Shown: positions 38,539-46,559 of the stretch, piece after piece
How positions within the stretch are numbered: position 1 is the stretch's first letter
How the letters are laid out: the number at the start of each line of letters is the position of its first letter
Assembly: GCA_937891825.1 (NCBI GenBank)
Contig: CALAHN010000033.1
Coordinates: forward strand, 1 to 60,004
DNA from: an uncultured Alphaproteobacteria bacterium
GTDB taxonomy: Bacteria; Pseudomonadota; Alphaproteobacteria; Bin95
Direction of reading: 5' to 3'
Length of the DNA: 60,004 bases
Translations under genes and position numbers: made by a program
Notes under the pieces: model-generated
Databases searched by the model: none
Seen by the model: the letters and a program-made list of their open reading frames with translations, nothing else
What the model was told of the DNA's origin: nothing

Positions 38539-39548
38539 GCCGCCGTCGCCGCGCCGGAAAACAGCGCCTGCTTCTCGGCGTCGGACGCGCCGGCCGCGAT
38601 CAGCTTGAAGGCGTTCCAGGTGGTCTGGTAGCTCGACCAGCGCTTCTGGACGGGAAAGTTGGATTCGAACATCCCTCGCGTCGGCCCGAAAGCTTCGATG
38701 CAGGTCTCGAGCCAGGGCCGCCACGCCGCCGCGATCTCCGCCGAGCCCGGCGGCAGGCGCTTGTCGGTCGTGCGTTTGATCGGCATGGCGCCGAGCTTCA
38801 CGAACACATTGGGGCGCTTTGCGACAGCCCGGATCAACCGGCGCCAGTCGGCGAAAACCTCATCCTGCCGGTCCCTGTAGGGACCGCCCAGGATCGGCGA
38901 ACCGATGTGATTGAGCACGATGGCAAGGTCCGGATGGGCTTCGGCCAGCGCCACGACTTCGCCCAATTGCGGATGATACAGCCAGACATCGAGCGTCAGC
39001 CCCATGTCCGCGAGCACCCCCGCCGCCGCCAGGGCTTCCGGCGCGATCAGGGCGCCGGCCGCGGGCGCGACATTGGGGATGCGGTCGCTTGCATCCCAGC
39101 CGGTCGAATAGCGCACGCCCTTGAAGCGCCCGGCCGAACGCTCGATATGCGCTTCAAGCAGCGGGCGAACGGCGGCGCCCAGGGTCATGTCGACCCGGCC
39201 GAACATGGCGGCGCAGGCGCGGTGCGGGCCGAAGGCGCCGCTCGCGGCCATTGCGGCGCAACCGGTCACGAATTCCGTCTCGCCGAGCGAGCGCTCGGCC
39301 TCAGGCCCCTCCGTCCGGTACATGGAGCGGCATTCGGCATAGACGGTCGAGACAATGCGGTGGCCGCTCGCGAGGTCGGCCGCCAGTTCCGGCATCAGGT
39401 AGCGGTAGCCGTCGCGCAGCCACAAATGATGGTGCGGGTCGACGATCGCGAGTTCCGGCTCCAGCACATCCTCGACGACCTGGGCGAGCCAGGCATCGTC
39501 AGGCGCGGCGTGGGCCAAAGGAGCGGGGGCGGCTTGGCTGCGGTTCAT
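38523..39548 (-). CDS. amidohydrolase-family lactonase/hydrolase (COG3618-like)
   Basis: The 341-residue TIM-barrel hydrolase has the metal-site motif IVDPHHHLWLRDG near residue 35. It also has RFKGVRYSTGWD, IVLNHIGSP and a late MFESNFPVQK where related lactonases have an Asp-containing GSD/SNFP segment. The family contains sugar lactonases and dicarboxylate lactone hydrolases; the substrate is open. ATG at 39548 with GGGAGA six bases upstream was chosen over an in-frame start 51 bp earlier. It is convergent and overlapping with truA. Confidence 0.82.
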   Translation of the reverse strand: MNRSQAAPAPLAHAAPDDAWLAQVVEDVLEPELAIVDPHHHLWLRDGYRYLMPELAADLASGHRIVSTVYAECRSMYRTEGPEAERSLGETEFVTGCAAMAASGAFGPHRACAAMFGRVDMTLGAAVRPLLEAHIERSAGRFKGVRYSTGWDASDRIPNVAPAAGALIAPEALAAAGVLADMGLTLDVWLYHPQLGEVVALAEAHPDLAIVLNHIGSPILGGPYRDRQDEVFADWRRLIRAVAKRPNVFVKLGAMPIKRTTDKRLPPGSAEIAAAWRPWLETCIEAFGPTRGMFESNFPVQKRWSSYQTTWNAFKLIAAGASDAEKQALFSGAATAAYKLS

Positions 39549-39785
39549 GGGCGTCTCCCGAAAGGTCGATGGGCCGGGGTTCGGTTCGGACAAAGCCAAT
39601 CACGGCTGGCGGCGAAACGCAAAGCCAGCGCCGCCGGAAATCGCGCCGCGTCAGCCTGCCGCGCCAAGCCTGCCGCGTATTCCCCTCGCCGCGCCATCCG
39701 GCTATTTTCCGCCCGCCGGTTCGGCCTGTGACAGGCTCAGAGCTTCGCGCCATTTTTTCTCGGACCCGGGAGTCTCCTCGCCGCC

Positions 39786-40895
39786 ATGACCAGCCCTCTC
39801 TTCCAACCGCTCGATCTGCGCGGCGTCACGCTTCAGAACCGCATCGTCATCGCGCCGATGTGCCAGTATTCCGCCGTCGACGGCGTCGCGACCGACTGGC
39901 ACATGATCCATGTCGGCCAGATGGCGCTTTCCGGCGCGGCGCTCGCCTTCATCGAGGCGACCGCGTCGGACCCGCGCGGCCGCATTACGCCAGATTGCCT
40001 CGGCCTCTGGACCGACGAACAGGAAGCTGCGATCGCCCGGGTCATCAGGGCCTGCGACGCCAATGGCGTGACGCCCTTGGGCATCCAGATTGGCCATGCC
40101 GGCCGCAAGGCCTCGGCCAATGCGCCGCAAAAGGGCGGCGGGCCGCTCAAGGCCGGCGCCGGCGCCTGGGAGACGCTTGGCCCGTCCGCGGTTCCGTTCG
40201 ACGACGGCTGGCACACGCCGAAGGCGATGGACCGGGCGGACATGGACGCGGTCATCGAAGGCTTTGTCGAAACCACGAAGCGCGCCGCCCGGGCCGGGTT
40301 CGTCGCGGCTGAAATGCATGCGGCCCATGGCTATCTCTGCTCGTCGTTCCTCTCCCCCATCGCCAACCGCCGGAACGACAGCTATGGCGGCGACATCGAG
40401 GGCCGGATGAAGTTCCCGCTCGAGGCGTTCGAGGCGATGCGCGCCGCCTGGCCCGACGACAAGCCGATGGGCGTGCGCATGAACGGCGTCGACTGGGACG
40501 ACCGGGGCCTGACGATCGAGGACGCGATCGCCTTCGCCCAGGCCCTGAAGCCGCTTGGCTGCGATTTCTTCGACATTTCCGGCGGCGGCAACAGCGCCGG
40601 CATCCGGCCGGACCTGGGGCCGGCCTATCAGGCCGGCCACGCGGCGGCGGTCGAGGCCGCGACCGGCGTGCCGACGATGGCCGTCGGCATGATCCGCGAC
40701 CCGAAGCTCGCCGAAAGCCTGATCCGCGACGGCAAGGTCTCGATGGTCGCCATGGCGCGCGGCATGCTCTACGAGCCGAAATGGCCCTGGCGCGCCGCAT
40801 TCGAACTCGGCGAGGAAGCCCCGATGGCCGCGCAACATGCCCGCGGCTTCCCCACCAAATGGCGCCACGCCTTCCCCGAGATCGCGGCGGAGTAG
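39786..40895 (+). CDS. NADH:flavin oxidoreductase, Old Yellow Enzyme family (YqjM-like)
   Basis: This 369-residue FMN TIM-barrel enzyme reduces activated C=C bonds of enals, enones or nitro compounds with NAD(P)H. Cys26 in IVIAPMCQYSA marks the YqjM/XenA class, in which this cysteine tunes the flavin. Further motifs are IQIGHAGRKAS, EMHAAHGYLCSSFLSP, NRRNDSYGGDIEGR and MARGMLYEPKWPW. No obvious operon partner lies upstream. The GMC oxidoreductase follows after 102 bp on the same strand. The physiological substrate is unknown. Confidence 0.9.
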   Translation: MTSPLFQPLDLRGVTLQNRIVIAPMCQYSAVDGVATDWHMIHVGQMALSGAALAFIEATASDPRGRITPDCLGLWTDEQEAAIARVIRACDANGVTPLGIQIGHAGRKASANAPQKGGGPLKAGAGAWETLGPSAVPFDDGWHTPKAMDRADMDAVIEGFVETTKRAARAGFVAAEMHAAHGYLCSSFLSPIANRRNDSYGGDIEGRMKFPLEAFEAMRAAWPDDKPMGVRMNGVDWDDRGLTIEDAIAFAQALKPLGCDFFDISGGGNSAGIRPDLGPAYQAGHAAAVEAATGVPTMAVGMIRDPKLAESLIRDGKVSMVAMARGMLYEPKWPWRAAFELGEEAPMAAQHARGFPTKWRHAFPEIAAE

Positions 40896-40997
40896 GGGCG
40901 CTCAAGCGAAGGGCGGCTCGAGGCGGCGGCGCAGTTTGCAGCGCCACCGGCGTCGGTTACTGGTTATGGGTCAGGAGCCTTGAAGGACCGTTGCGCC

Positions 40998-42638
40998 ATG
41001 TCCAATGCTGTCGAGTCGTATGATTATATCGTCGTCGGGGCCGGGTCTGCGGGCGCGGCCGTCGCCGCTCGGCTTTCCGAGTGTGGGCGCTACCGCGTGC
41101 TGTGCCTCGAGGCGGGCGCCAAGGGATCGGAGTTTTTCTGGTCCCGCGTGCCGGCGGGCATCGCCAAGCTGATCGACAATCCGGAGGTCAACTGGTGCTA
41201 CGAGTCCGAACCGGACGAGACTTTCGGCGGCCGGCGCATCCCCGTGCCGCGCGGCAAGATGCTGGGCGGCTCCAGTTCGATCAACGGCATGGTCTTCATG
41301 CGCGGCCAGCCGCAGGACTATGACCACTGGGCGCAACTCGGCAATCGCGGCTGGTCGTTCCAGGACGTGCTGCCGGTCTTCAAACGCCTGGAAAGCTACG
41401 ATGGCGGGTCGGATGCCTTGCGCGGCCGCGACGGCCCGGTGCGCGTGACGGACTCGCCGCGCCGCCGGACCCCCATTCTGGAAAAGCTGATCGCGTCGGC
41501 GGCGCATATCGGCCTGCCGTTCAATCCCGACCTGAATGGGGAAACCCAGGAAGGCATCGGCATGTCCCAGGTGACGATTTCCAGGGGGCGGCGCCAGTCG
41601 ACCGCGGCCTGCTACCTGGACCCGGCGCGCCGCCGCCCGAACCTGACGATCCAGTCGAACGCCATGGCGGAGACGCTGATCCTGGAAGGCAAGCGCTGCG
41701 TCGGCGTGCGCTATGCCGTCGGCGGGGAAGCGCGGCAGGCGCGCGCAACGCGGGAAGTGATCGTCTCCGCCGGGTCGATCAATTCGCCCAAACTGCTGGA
41801 GCTTTCGGGCATCGGCCGGCCGGACGTGCTGGCCGCTGCGGGCGTCGACCTGGTCCATGCGCTTGCGGGCGTCGGCGAAGGCCTCCGCGATCATTGCTCG
41901 CCGCGCATGACCTTCGAAATCGGGGAAGCCAACGCGACCGAAAACGATACGGCGCGCGGCTGGCGGCTCCTCCGGGAGATCGCGAAATACGTGCTGTTCA
42001 AGGATGGCTTCGTCGCGCGCACGGCGGTGCCGGCCCGCCTGTATTTCCGCACCCGCGAGGGCCTGGAGTCGCCGGACGCCACCATGTCGATCATGCCGTT
42101 CATCTTCGAAATGCGAAACCGGGAGCGTCGGGTCGCGAAGCGGCGCGGCGTCACGCTCGCGATCAACGTGCTCCGGTCGGAGAGTTTGGGCTCGGTGCAC
42201 ATAAAATCCAGCGACCCGAAGGCCCCGCCCGCCATCCGCTTCAATTTCCTCCAGGCGGCGGAAGACCGGCGCGGCCTGCTCGCCGCCCTCAGAAAAGCGC
42301 GCGAGTTGATGGCGGCGCCGCCGGTCGCCGATGTCGTCACGATGGAAATCTCGCCCGGCGCCCAGGCGCAAAGCGACGAAGCCCTGCTCGATTGGGTGCG
42401 CGCGAAGGCGGAGACCACCTACCACCCTGTCGGCACCTGCCGCATGGGCCCGGACCCCATGGCCGTCGTGGATTCCGAACTCCGCGTCCACGGCATCCAT
42501 GGCCTCCGCATCGCCGACGCCTCCATCATGCCGACGCTGACCAGCGGCAATACCAACGCGCCCTGCATGATGATCGGCGAAAAATGCGCGGAGATGACGC
42601 TGGCGGCGGCGGCGAATGCGGCGCGGGCGGCGGCTTGA
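40998..42638 (+). CDS. GMC-family FAD alcohol/choline dehydrogenase
   Basis: The 546-residue protein has the GMC layout. The FAD loop VVGAGSAGAAVAARLSE is at the N-terminus. GMC signature 1 is in GKMLGGSSSINGMVFMRG, and signature 2 is in SAGSINSPKLLELSGIG. The active-site His is in TTYHPVGTCRMGP, and the second catalytic position is in TSGNTNAPCMMIGEK. It resembles choline or aromatic-alcohol dehydrogenases, but the substrate is undetermined. ATG at 40998 was chosen over a TTG 18 bp earlier, because AAGGA lies upstream and the FAD loop is then close to the start. Confidence 0.9.
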   Translation: MSNAVESYDYIVVGAGSAGAAVAARLSECGRYRVLCLEAGAKGSEFFWSRVPAGIAKLIDNPEVNWCYESEPDETFGGRRIPVPRGKMLGGSSSINGMVFMRGQPQDYDHWAQLGNRGWSFQDVLPVFKRLESYDGGSDALRGRDGPVRVTDSPRRRTPILEKLIASAAHIGLPFNPDLNGETQEGIGMSQVTISRGRRQSTAACYLDPARRRPNLTIQSNAMAETLILEGKRCVGVRYAVGGEARQARATREVIVSAGSINSPKLLELSGIGRPDVLAAAGVDLVHALAGVGEGLRDHCSPRMTFEIGEANATENDTARGWRLLREIAKYVLFKDGFVARTAVPARLYFRTREGLESPDATMSIMPFIFEMRNRERRVAKRRGVTLAINVLRSESLGSVHIKSSDPKAPPAIRFNFLQAAEDRRGLLAALRKARELMAAPPVADVVTMEISPGAQAQSDEALLDWVRAKAETTYHPVGTCRMGPDPMAVVDSELRVHGIHGLRIADASIMPTLTSGNTNAPCMMIGEKCAEMTLAAAANAARAAA

Positions 42639-42788
42639 AGGAGGGTAGTTGATCGATAGTCCAGCCGCTTTGGGGTGCTGTCGAACGCAAGAATCGGGGT
42701 AAGACACGGCGCTAACTCGTGAATTCAAGGCGACGGTTAAAACGCGGGTCGATAGCGATCCAGCGTTTCGCGCCGCTGTCGCATCTTG

Positions 42789-42811
42789 TGCGCATAGTTC
42801 ATGTACGCATA
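42789..42811. promoter_or_regulatory. direct repeats upstream of parD, candidate operator
   Basis: TGCGCATA (42789-42796) and TACGCATA (42804-42811) are near-identical direct repeats 15 bp apart, immediately before the antitoxin start. ParD proteins usually repress their own promoter through such repeats. The rest of the gap, 42639-42788, shows no gene and is richer in A and T than its surroundings. Confidence 0.3.
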
Positions 42812-42822
42812 TGGAGCGCGCC

Positions 42823-43077
42823 GTGCATGTATCCCTCACAGACACGCTCGATCGCTATGTGCGCGAGAAGATCGCGAGCGGCCTTTACAATAACGCGAGC
42901 GAGCTTGTGCGCGAGGCGTTGCGCGAGAAGAATCGCGCTGACGAGAGCAGGCAGGTCCAGCTCGAAGCTTCGCGACGCGAGCTTGATCCTGCATGGGAGG
43001 CGGCCGATCGCGGCGAGTTCGTCGCTCTCGATCCCGATGCGATCAACCGAACCCTCGACGCCGAGCTGCATGGCTGA
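42823..43077 (+). CDS. parD: ParD-family antitoxin
   Basis: The 84-residue protein begins with the ribbon-helix-helix pattern VSLTDTLDRYVREKIASG, followed by LYNNASELVREALRE, typical of ParD. A flexible acidic C-terminus (from about 55) would wrap ParE. GTG at 42823 is preferred because TATGGAG lies six bases upstream and ParD proteins start M-x-VSL; an in-frame ATG at 42811 has no ribosome site. Its stop overlaps the parE start by 8 bp. This is a type II toxin-antitoxin operon inserted between catabolic genes. Confidence 0.85.
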   Translation: MHVSLTDTLDRYVREKIASGLYNNASELVREALREKNRADESRQVQLEASRRELDPAWEAADRGEFVALDPDAINRTLDAELHG

Positions 43078-43336
43078 ATGCCGCATCACGCGCATTGCGC
43101 GTGCGGATCTGCTGGCTATCGGTCGCTACGCCCGGCGCCAATGGGGCGCGCGACAACGTGCGGTCTACCTGGGCGATCTGTTCGCGGCGTTCGAGCGCTT
43201 GGCGGCGACGCCGGACCTTGGGCGCCCTTGTGACGAGATCCGACCCGACATGCGTTTCTATCGCTGCGGCCGCCACGTCGTCTTTTTCCGACTTCACGAC
43301 GACAGAGTCGAAGTGCTCCGCGTACTACATGAATGA
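43070..43336 (+). CDS. parE: ParE-family toxin
   Basis: This 88-residue RelE/ParE-fold protein is a gyrase poison when free of its antitoxin. Visible features are the N-terminal RITRIARADLLAIGRYARRQWG helix pair (quoted in part: ARADLLAIGRYARRQWG), FAAFERLAATPDLGRPCDEI and the terminal strand block RFYRCGRHVVFF followed by VEVLRVLHE. All are intact, so the toxin is probably functional. The ATG at 43070 lies inside the end of parD, so antitoxin and toxin are translationally coupled. Confidence 0.85.
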   Translation: MAECRITRIARADLLAIGRYARRQWGARQRAVYLGDLFAAFERLAATPDLGRPCDEIRPDMRFYRCGRHVVFFRLHDDRVEVLRVLHE

Positions 43337-43398
43337 CAGAGCAGAGGGCAGGCATTCTGGAACAGGTAGCCGGACGCCTGCATCGACCTGACCGCGCC

Positions 43399-44256
43399 CT
43401 ACCGACTCCCCGCCGTCAGCGTCTCCGAAACCGCCCATAGCCGTTCCTGCGCCGCCTCGTCCCGTGCGGCGGCTGAGGGCGTCTTTTGTTTGCAGTCGGC
43501 GAAGTACTTTCCGGTGACGCCTTCGACCGCAGGGCTGCTCGCAAGATAGATCGGGGTTTCGGCGCCTTTTTCGACCGAGATTGCGCCGAAGCGCATGCCG
43601 ATGCCGAGGATGAGGGCGAAGAGGCCGCCGTTGTCCTTGCCGAAGCGGCTGCGCACGAAGCCTGGATGCAAGCTGTTCGCCGTGACGCTCGTGCCTTCCA
43701 GCCGCCGCGCCAATGCGGCGGTGAACATGATGTTGGCGAGCTTCGAGCGCTGGTAGGCCGTCCACCCGCCCTTGAAGCGCTTGTAGCCCTTGACGCAGCC
43801 CAGGTCGTCGAAGTCGATCCGCTCGCCGATATGGGCGATGGAGGCGACGTTGACGATGCGGGCTTTGGGCGCCGCCTTCAGGCGGTCCAGCAACAGGTTC
43901 GTCAGCAGGAAATAGTTCAGGTGGTTGAGGGCGAGGGTGCGCTCGACGCCCTCCGCCGTCTCCTGGCGTTTCCAGAAGATCGCGCCGGCATTGTTGATCA
44001 GCACGTCGAGCCGTGGCCAGACTTCGGCGACGTCGCGGGCGACGCGGCGGACGTCCCGTTGCAGGGCGAGATCGGCCTGCTTGAAGAAAATCTCCTCGTT
44101 CCGGCAGGCGGCGCGAAGCTCGCGGGCGACCCGCTCGCCTTTCTGGGCGTTGCGCGCGACCAGGATCAGCGTCCACCCCAGCTTGCCGAGTTCAAGCGCC
44201 GTCACCCGGCCGATGCCGTCGGTCGCGCCGGTGATCAGGCAGATTTTCTGGTCCAT
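43399..44256 (-). CDS. short-chain dehydrogenase/reductase (retinol-dehydrogenase-like)
   Basis: The 285-residue protein starts MDQKICLITGATDGIG, with the NAD(P) loop TGATDGIG at residues 9-16. It has VLINNAGAIF, the catalytic Ser region VNVASIAHIGERIDFDD and the Tyr-Lys pair in AYQRSKLANIMF. SVTANSLHPGFVRSRFG follows. The length and the DDL insertion near residue 155 fit the RDH/WWOX-like extended-classical SDRs. The frame stays open far upstream, but the Rossmann loop must be N-terminal, so the ATG at 44256 is used. It is divergent from the amidase. Confidence 0.88.
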   Translation of the reverse strand: MDQKICLITGATDGIGRVTALELGKLGWTLILVARNAQKGERVARELRAACRNEEIFFKQADLALQRDVRRVARDVAEVWPRLDVLINNAGAIFWKRQETAEGVERTLALNHLNYFLLTNLLLDRLKAAPKARIVNVASIAHIGERIDFDDLGCVKGYKRFKGGWTAYQRSKLANIMFTAALARRLEGTSVTANSLHPGFVRSRFGKDNGGLFALILGIGMRFGAISVEKGAETPIYLASSPAVEGVTGKYFADCKQKTPSAAARDEAAQERLWAVSETLTAGSR

Positions 44257-44361
44257 CGGGCCTCTCCCATGCGTCGCCTTGGATATAGCGCGAATTGGGC
44301 GCCATGGTGCAAACTGTCGAGACCTTACCCGATCCGACCTGCCCCGAAGGAGCCCGATCCC

Positions 44362-45621
44362 ATGGCGCTGACCGAAGCCGACCTCGCCCGTATCGCCGCC
44401 GCCGTCGATGAAGACCGGCTCTGGCGGATGCATATGGAGATGGCCAAGTTCGGCGCGACGGCCAAGGGCGGCGTCTGCCGGGAATGCCTGACGGACGAGG
44501 ATAACCAGGCCCGCAAGCTGCTGATCCAGTGGGCGCACGAACTGCGCTGCACGGTCGCGGTCGACGCCATCGGCAACATGTTCATCCGCCGCCCCGGCAC
44601 GGACCCGGACGCGGTCCCGGTCGCGACCGGCTCCCACCTGGATTCGCAGCCGACGGGCGGCAAGTTCGACGGCGCCTTCGGCGTGCTCGCCGGCATCGAG
44701 ATGCTGCACGCCCTCGACGCCGCGGAGATCACGACGACGCGGCCGGTCGAGGTCATCAATTTCACGAATGAGGAAGGCGGCCGCTTCCAGCCGGGCGTCA
44801 TGGGCAGCCAAGTCTATACCCGCCCCGAGGAGCTTGAGCGCATGTTGAGCGCCGTCGGCGCCGACGGGGTGATCCTGCGCGACGCGCTCGCCGCATTCCG
44901 GGCGATGGCGGGGCCGATGGAGGACCGCGCCCTCAACCTGCCTTATGCCGGCTTCGTCGAAGCGCATATCGAGCAGGCCCCCATGCTGGAGGAGACCGGC
45001 AACACCATCGGCGTCGTCACCGGCATCCAGGGCTCGCGCAAGTATCAGGTGACGGTGACGGGCGAGGAAGCACATTCCGGCACCATGCCGATGCGGCGCC
45101 GGAAGGATGCCGTGCTCGCGGCCTCGACCATGGTCGTCGGCCTGCACCGGATGATGGAGGACCCGGCCGACCTGACGCGCTTCAATGTCGGCCGTTTCCA
45201 GGCCTATCCGGGAGCGCCCTCGGTCGTGCCGGGGCAGGTCAGGTTCGCGATCGATTTCCGCTGCCCGGACGATGCGCTCCGCGAAGGCCTCGGCGGCCAG
45301 ATCGCGGGCCTCTGCCAGGCGCTCGCGGGGCCGTGCGACGTGCAGGTGGACGAAATTCAGCGCTCGGAAACGACGCCGTTCGATCCGGGCGTGATGGCGA
45401 TGATCCGCAAGGCCGCCAGCCGGGCCGACGCGCCTTCGATGGACCTGCTCTCCGGCGCCGGCCACGACGCCCGCAACATGACGAAGCTCTGCCCGACGGG
45501 CATGGTGTTCGTGCCCTGCAAGGATGGCGTCAGCCACAACGAAGCCGAATCCGCGACCGCCGCCGACCTCGCCGCCGGCGCGCGGGTTGTGGCGCAGGTC
45601 GTGGCGGAAATGGCAGGATAG
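44362..45621 (+). CDS. Zn-dependent amidase/hydantoinase-type carbamoylase (M20 family)
   Basis: The 419-residue M20 metallohydrolase resembles N-carbamoyl-L-amino acid hydrolases and ureidoglycolate/allantoate amidohydrolases. Metal ligands are His92 in TGSHLDSQP, Asp103 in GGKFDGAFGV, Glu137-Glu138 in NFTNEEGGRF, His202 in EAHIEQ and a late His in GVSHNEAES. GEEAHSGTMPMRRRKD is the lid-domain dimer motif. GAAGGAG is its ribosome site. It lies 29 bp upstream of the TauD-type gene, probably as an operon, which suggests catabolism of a nitrogenous compound. Confidence 0.9.
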   Translation: MALTEADLARIAAAVDEDRLWRMHMEMAKFGATAKGGVCRECLTDEDNQARKLLIQWAHELRCTVAVDAIGNMFIRRPGTDPDAVPVATGSHLDSQPTGGKFDGAFGVLAGIEMLHALDAAEITTTRPVEVINFTNEEGGRFQPGVMGSQVYTRPEELERMLSAVGADGVILRDALAAFRAMAGPMEDRALNLPYAGFVEAHIEQAPMLEETGNTIGVVTGIQGSRKYQVTVTGEEAHSGTMPMRRRKDAVLAASTMVVGLHRMMEDPADLTRFNVGRFQAYPGAPSVVPGQVRFAIDFRCPDDALREGLGGQIAGLCQALAGPCDVQVDEIQRSETTPFDPGVMAMIRKAASRADAPSMDLLSGAGHDARNMTKLCPTGMVFVPCKDGVSHNEAESATAADLAAGARVVAQVVAEMAG

Positions 45622-45650
45622 CCGCCTTTTGTATTGAGGGAGGGCGCGCA

Positions 45651-46538
45651 ATGGCGCTGTCGATTGGGCCGCTTCGGGCGGATAAGCCGGATTTCGTCGG
45701 CGCTGTCGAAGGCGTCGATATCGCGGCGGGCGTTTCGGCCGAAGATGCGGCCAACATCGAAGCGGCGATGGATCATTACGCGGTGTTGATTTTCCGCGAT
45801 CAGGCCATCGACGACGCCCAGCAATACGCCTTCTCGGAGCATTTCGGCCCGATGGAGCAGGCGACCGGGGATATTCACAAAGCGGCGGAACGGCGGCTTT
45901 CCCTCAAGGTCAACGACATCTCCAATCTCGACGAGAAGGGCGAGGTGCTGCGCCGCGAGGACCGACGGCTGCAATTCGGCATCGGCAACATGCTCTGGCA
46001 TTCGGACAGTTCGTTCAAACCGACGCCCGCGAAATACTCGCTGCTGTCGGCACGCGCGATTCCGGGCAAGGGCGGCGCCACCGAGTTCGCGGACATGCGC
46101 GCGGCCTGGGATGCGCTCGACCCCGAGCTCCAGGCGGAATGCATGGATCAGGTCTGCGAGCACAGCCAGATCTATTCCCGCGGCCTCCTGGGCTTCACGG
46201 AATGGACAGCGGATGAGTTGGCCTTGAACCAGCCCGTACCGCAGCGCCTGGTCAGGCGGCATGCGGGCAGCGGGCGGCTTTCCCTGTTCCTGGCGTCCCA
46301 CGCGGGCGCCCTGCGGGGCTGGCCGATGCCCGAGGCGCGCATGTTTCTCCGCGACCTGACGGAGCACGCGACCCGACCGCAGTTCGTCTATGCCCATCAA
46401 TGGCGCGTCGGCGATCTCGTGATGTGGGACAACCGCGCCGTCATGCACCGCGCCCGCCGTTATAACTTCGCCGAAGTGCGCGACATGCGCCGCACCACCG
46501 TCGCCGACAGCGCGCCGACGCTGGAACAGCCGTTGTAA
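45651..46538 (+). CDS. TauD/TfdA-family Fe(II)/2-oxoglutarate dioxygenase
   Basis: The 295-residue protein has the iron triad His117 and Asp119 (MLWHSDSSF) and His266 (RAVMHRARRYN), with the oxoglutarate-binding Arg close behind. It is the shorter TauD/TfdA form: the NRAVMHRA region and FSEHFGPMEQATGDIH at the N-terminus are like 2,4-D or taurine dioxygenases. GAGGGAGG precedes the ATG. Only about 30% or less similarity by eye to the other dioxygenase at 28.0-29.0 kb, so it is not a recent duplicate. The partner amidase upstream suggests a pathway for an N-acyl or carbamoyl compound. Confidence 0.9.
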   Translation: MALSIGPLRADKPDFVGAVEGVDIAAGVSAEDAANIEAAMDHYAVLIFRDQAIDDAQQYAFSEHFGPMEQATGDIHKAAERRLSLKVNDISNLDEKGEVLRREDRRLQFGIGNMLWHSDSSFKPTPAKYSLLSARAIPGKGGATEFADMRAAWDALDPELQAECMDQVCEHSQIYSRGLLGFTEWTADELALNQPVPQRLVRRHAGSGRLSLFLASHAGALRGWPMPEARMFLRDLTEHATRPQFVYAHQWRVGDLVMWDNRAVMHRARRYNFAEVRDMRRTTVADSAPTLEQPL

Positions 46539-46546
46539 GGCTGTTC
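46524..46546. terminator. hairpin at the convergent TauD/parC ends
   Basis: GAACAGCC (46524-46531) and GGCTGTTC (46539-46546) form a perfect 8 bp stem with a 7-base loop that contains the TAA stop of the dioxygenase. No T-tract follows on either strand, so it may act as a transcription-pausing or 3'-protecting hairpin rather than an intrinsic terminator. Confidence 0.35.
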
Positions 46547-46559
46547 AGCGGCCGTCGCG

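Noticed and set aside
42811-42822. ATG 42811 as the parD start
   Set aside because: No ribosome site precedes it and it lies inside the candidate operator; GTG 42823 has GGAG at the right distance and gives the canonical ParD N-terminus.
40971-42845. 624-codon minus-strand frame opposite the GMC oxidoreductase
   Set aside because: Shadow frame; the GMC signatures are on the plus strand.
43399-45651. Very long open frame on the minus strand, 750 codons
   Set aside because: Only the C-terminal 285 residues (from 44256) are an SDR. The rest is antisense to the amidase gene, reads as low-complexity Arg/His/Gly sequence and has no family resemblance.
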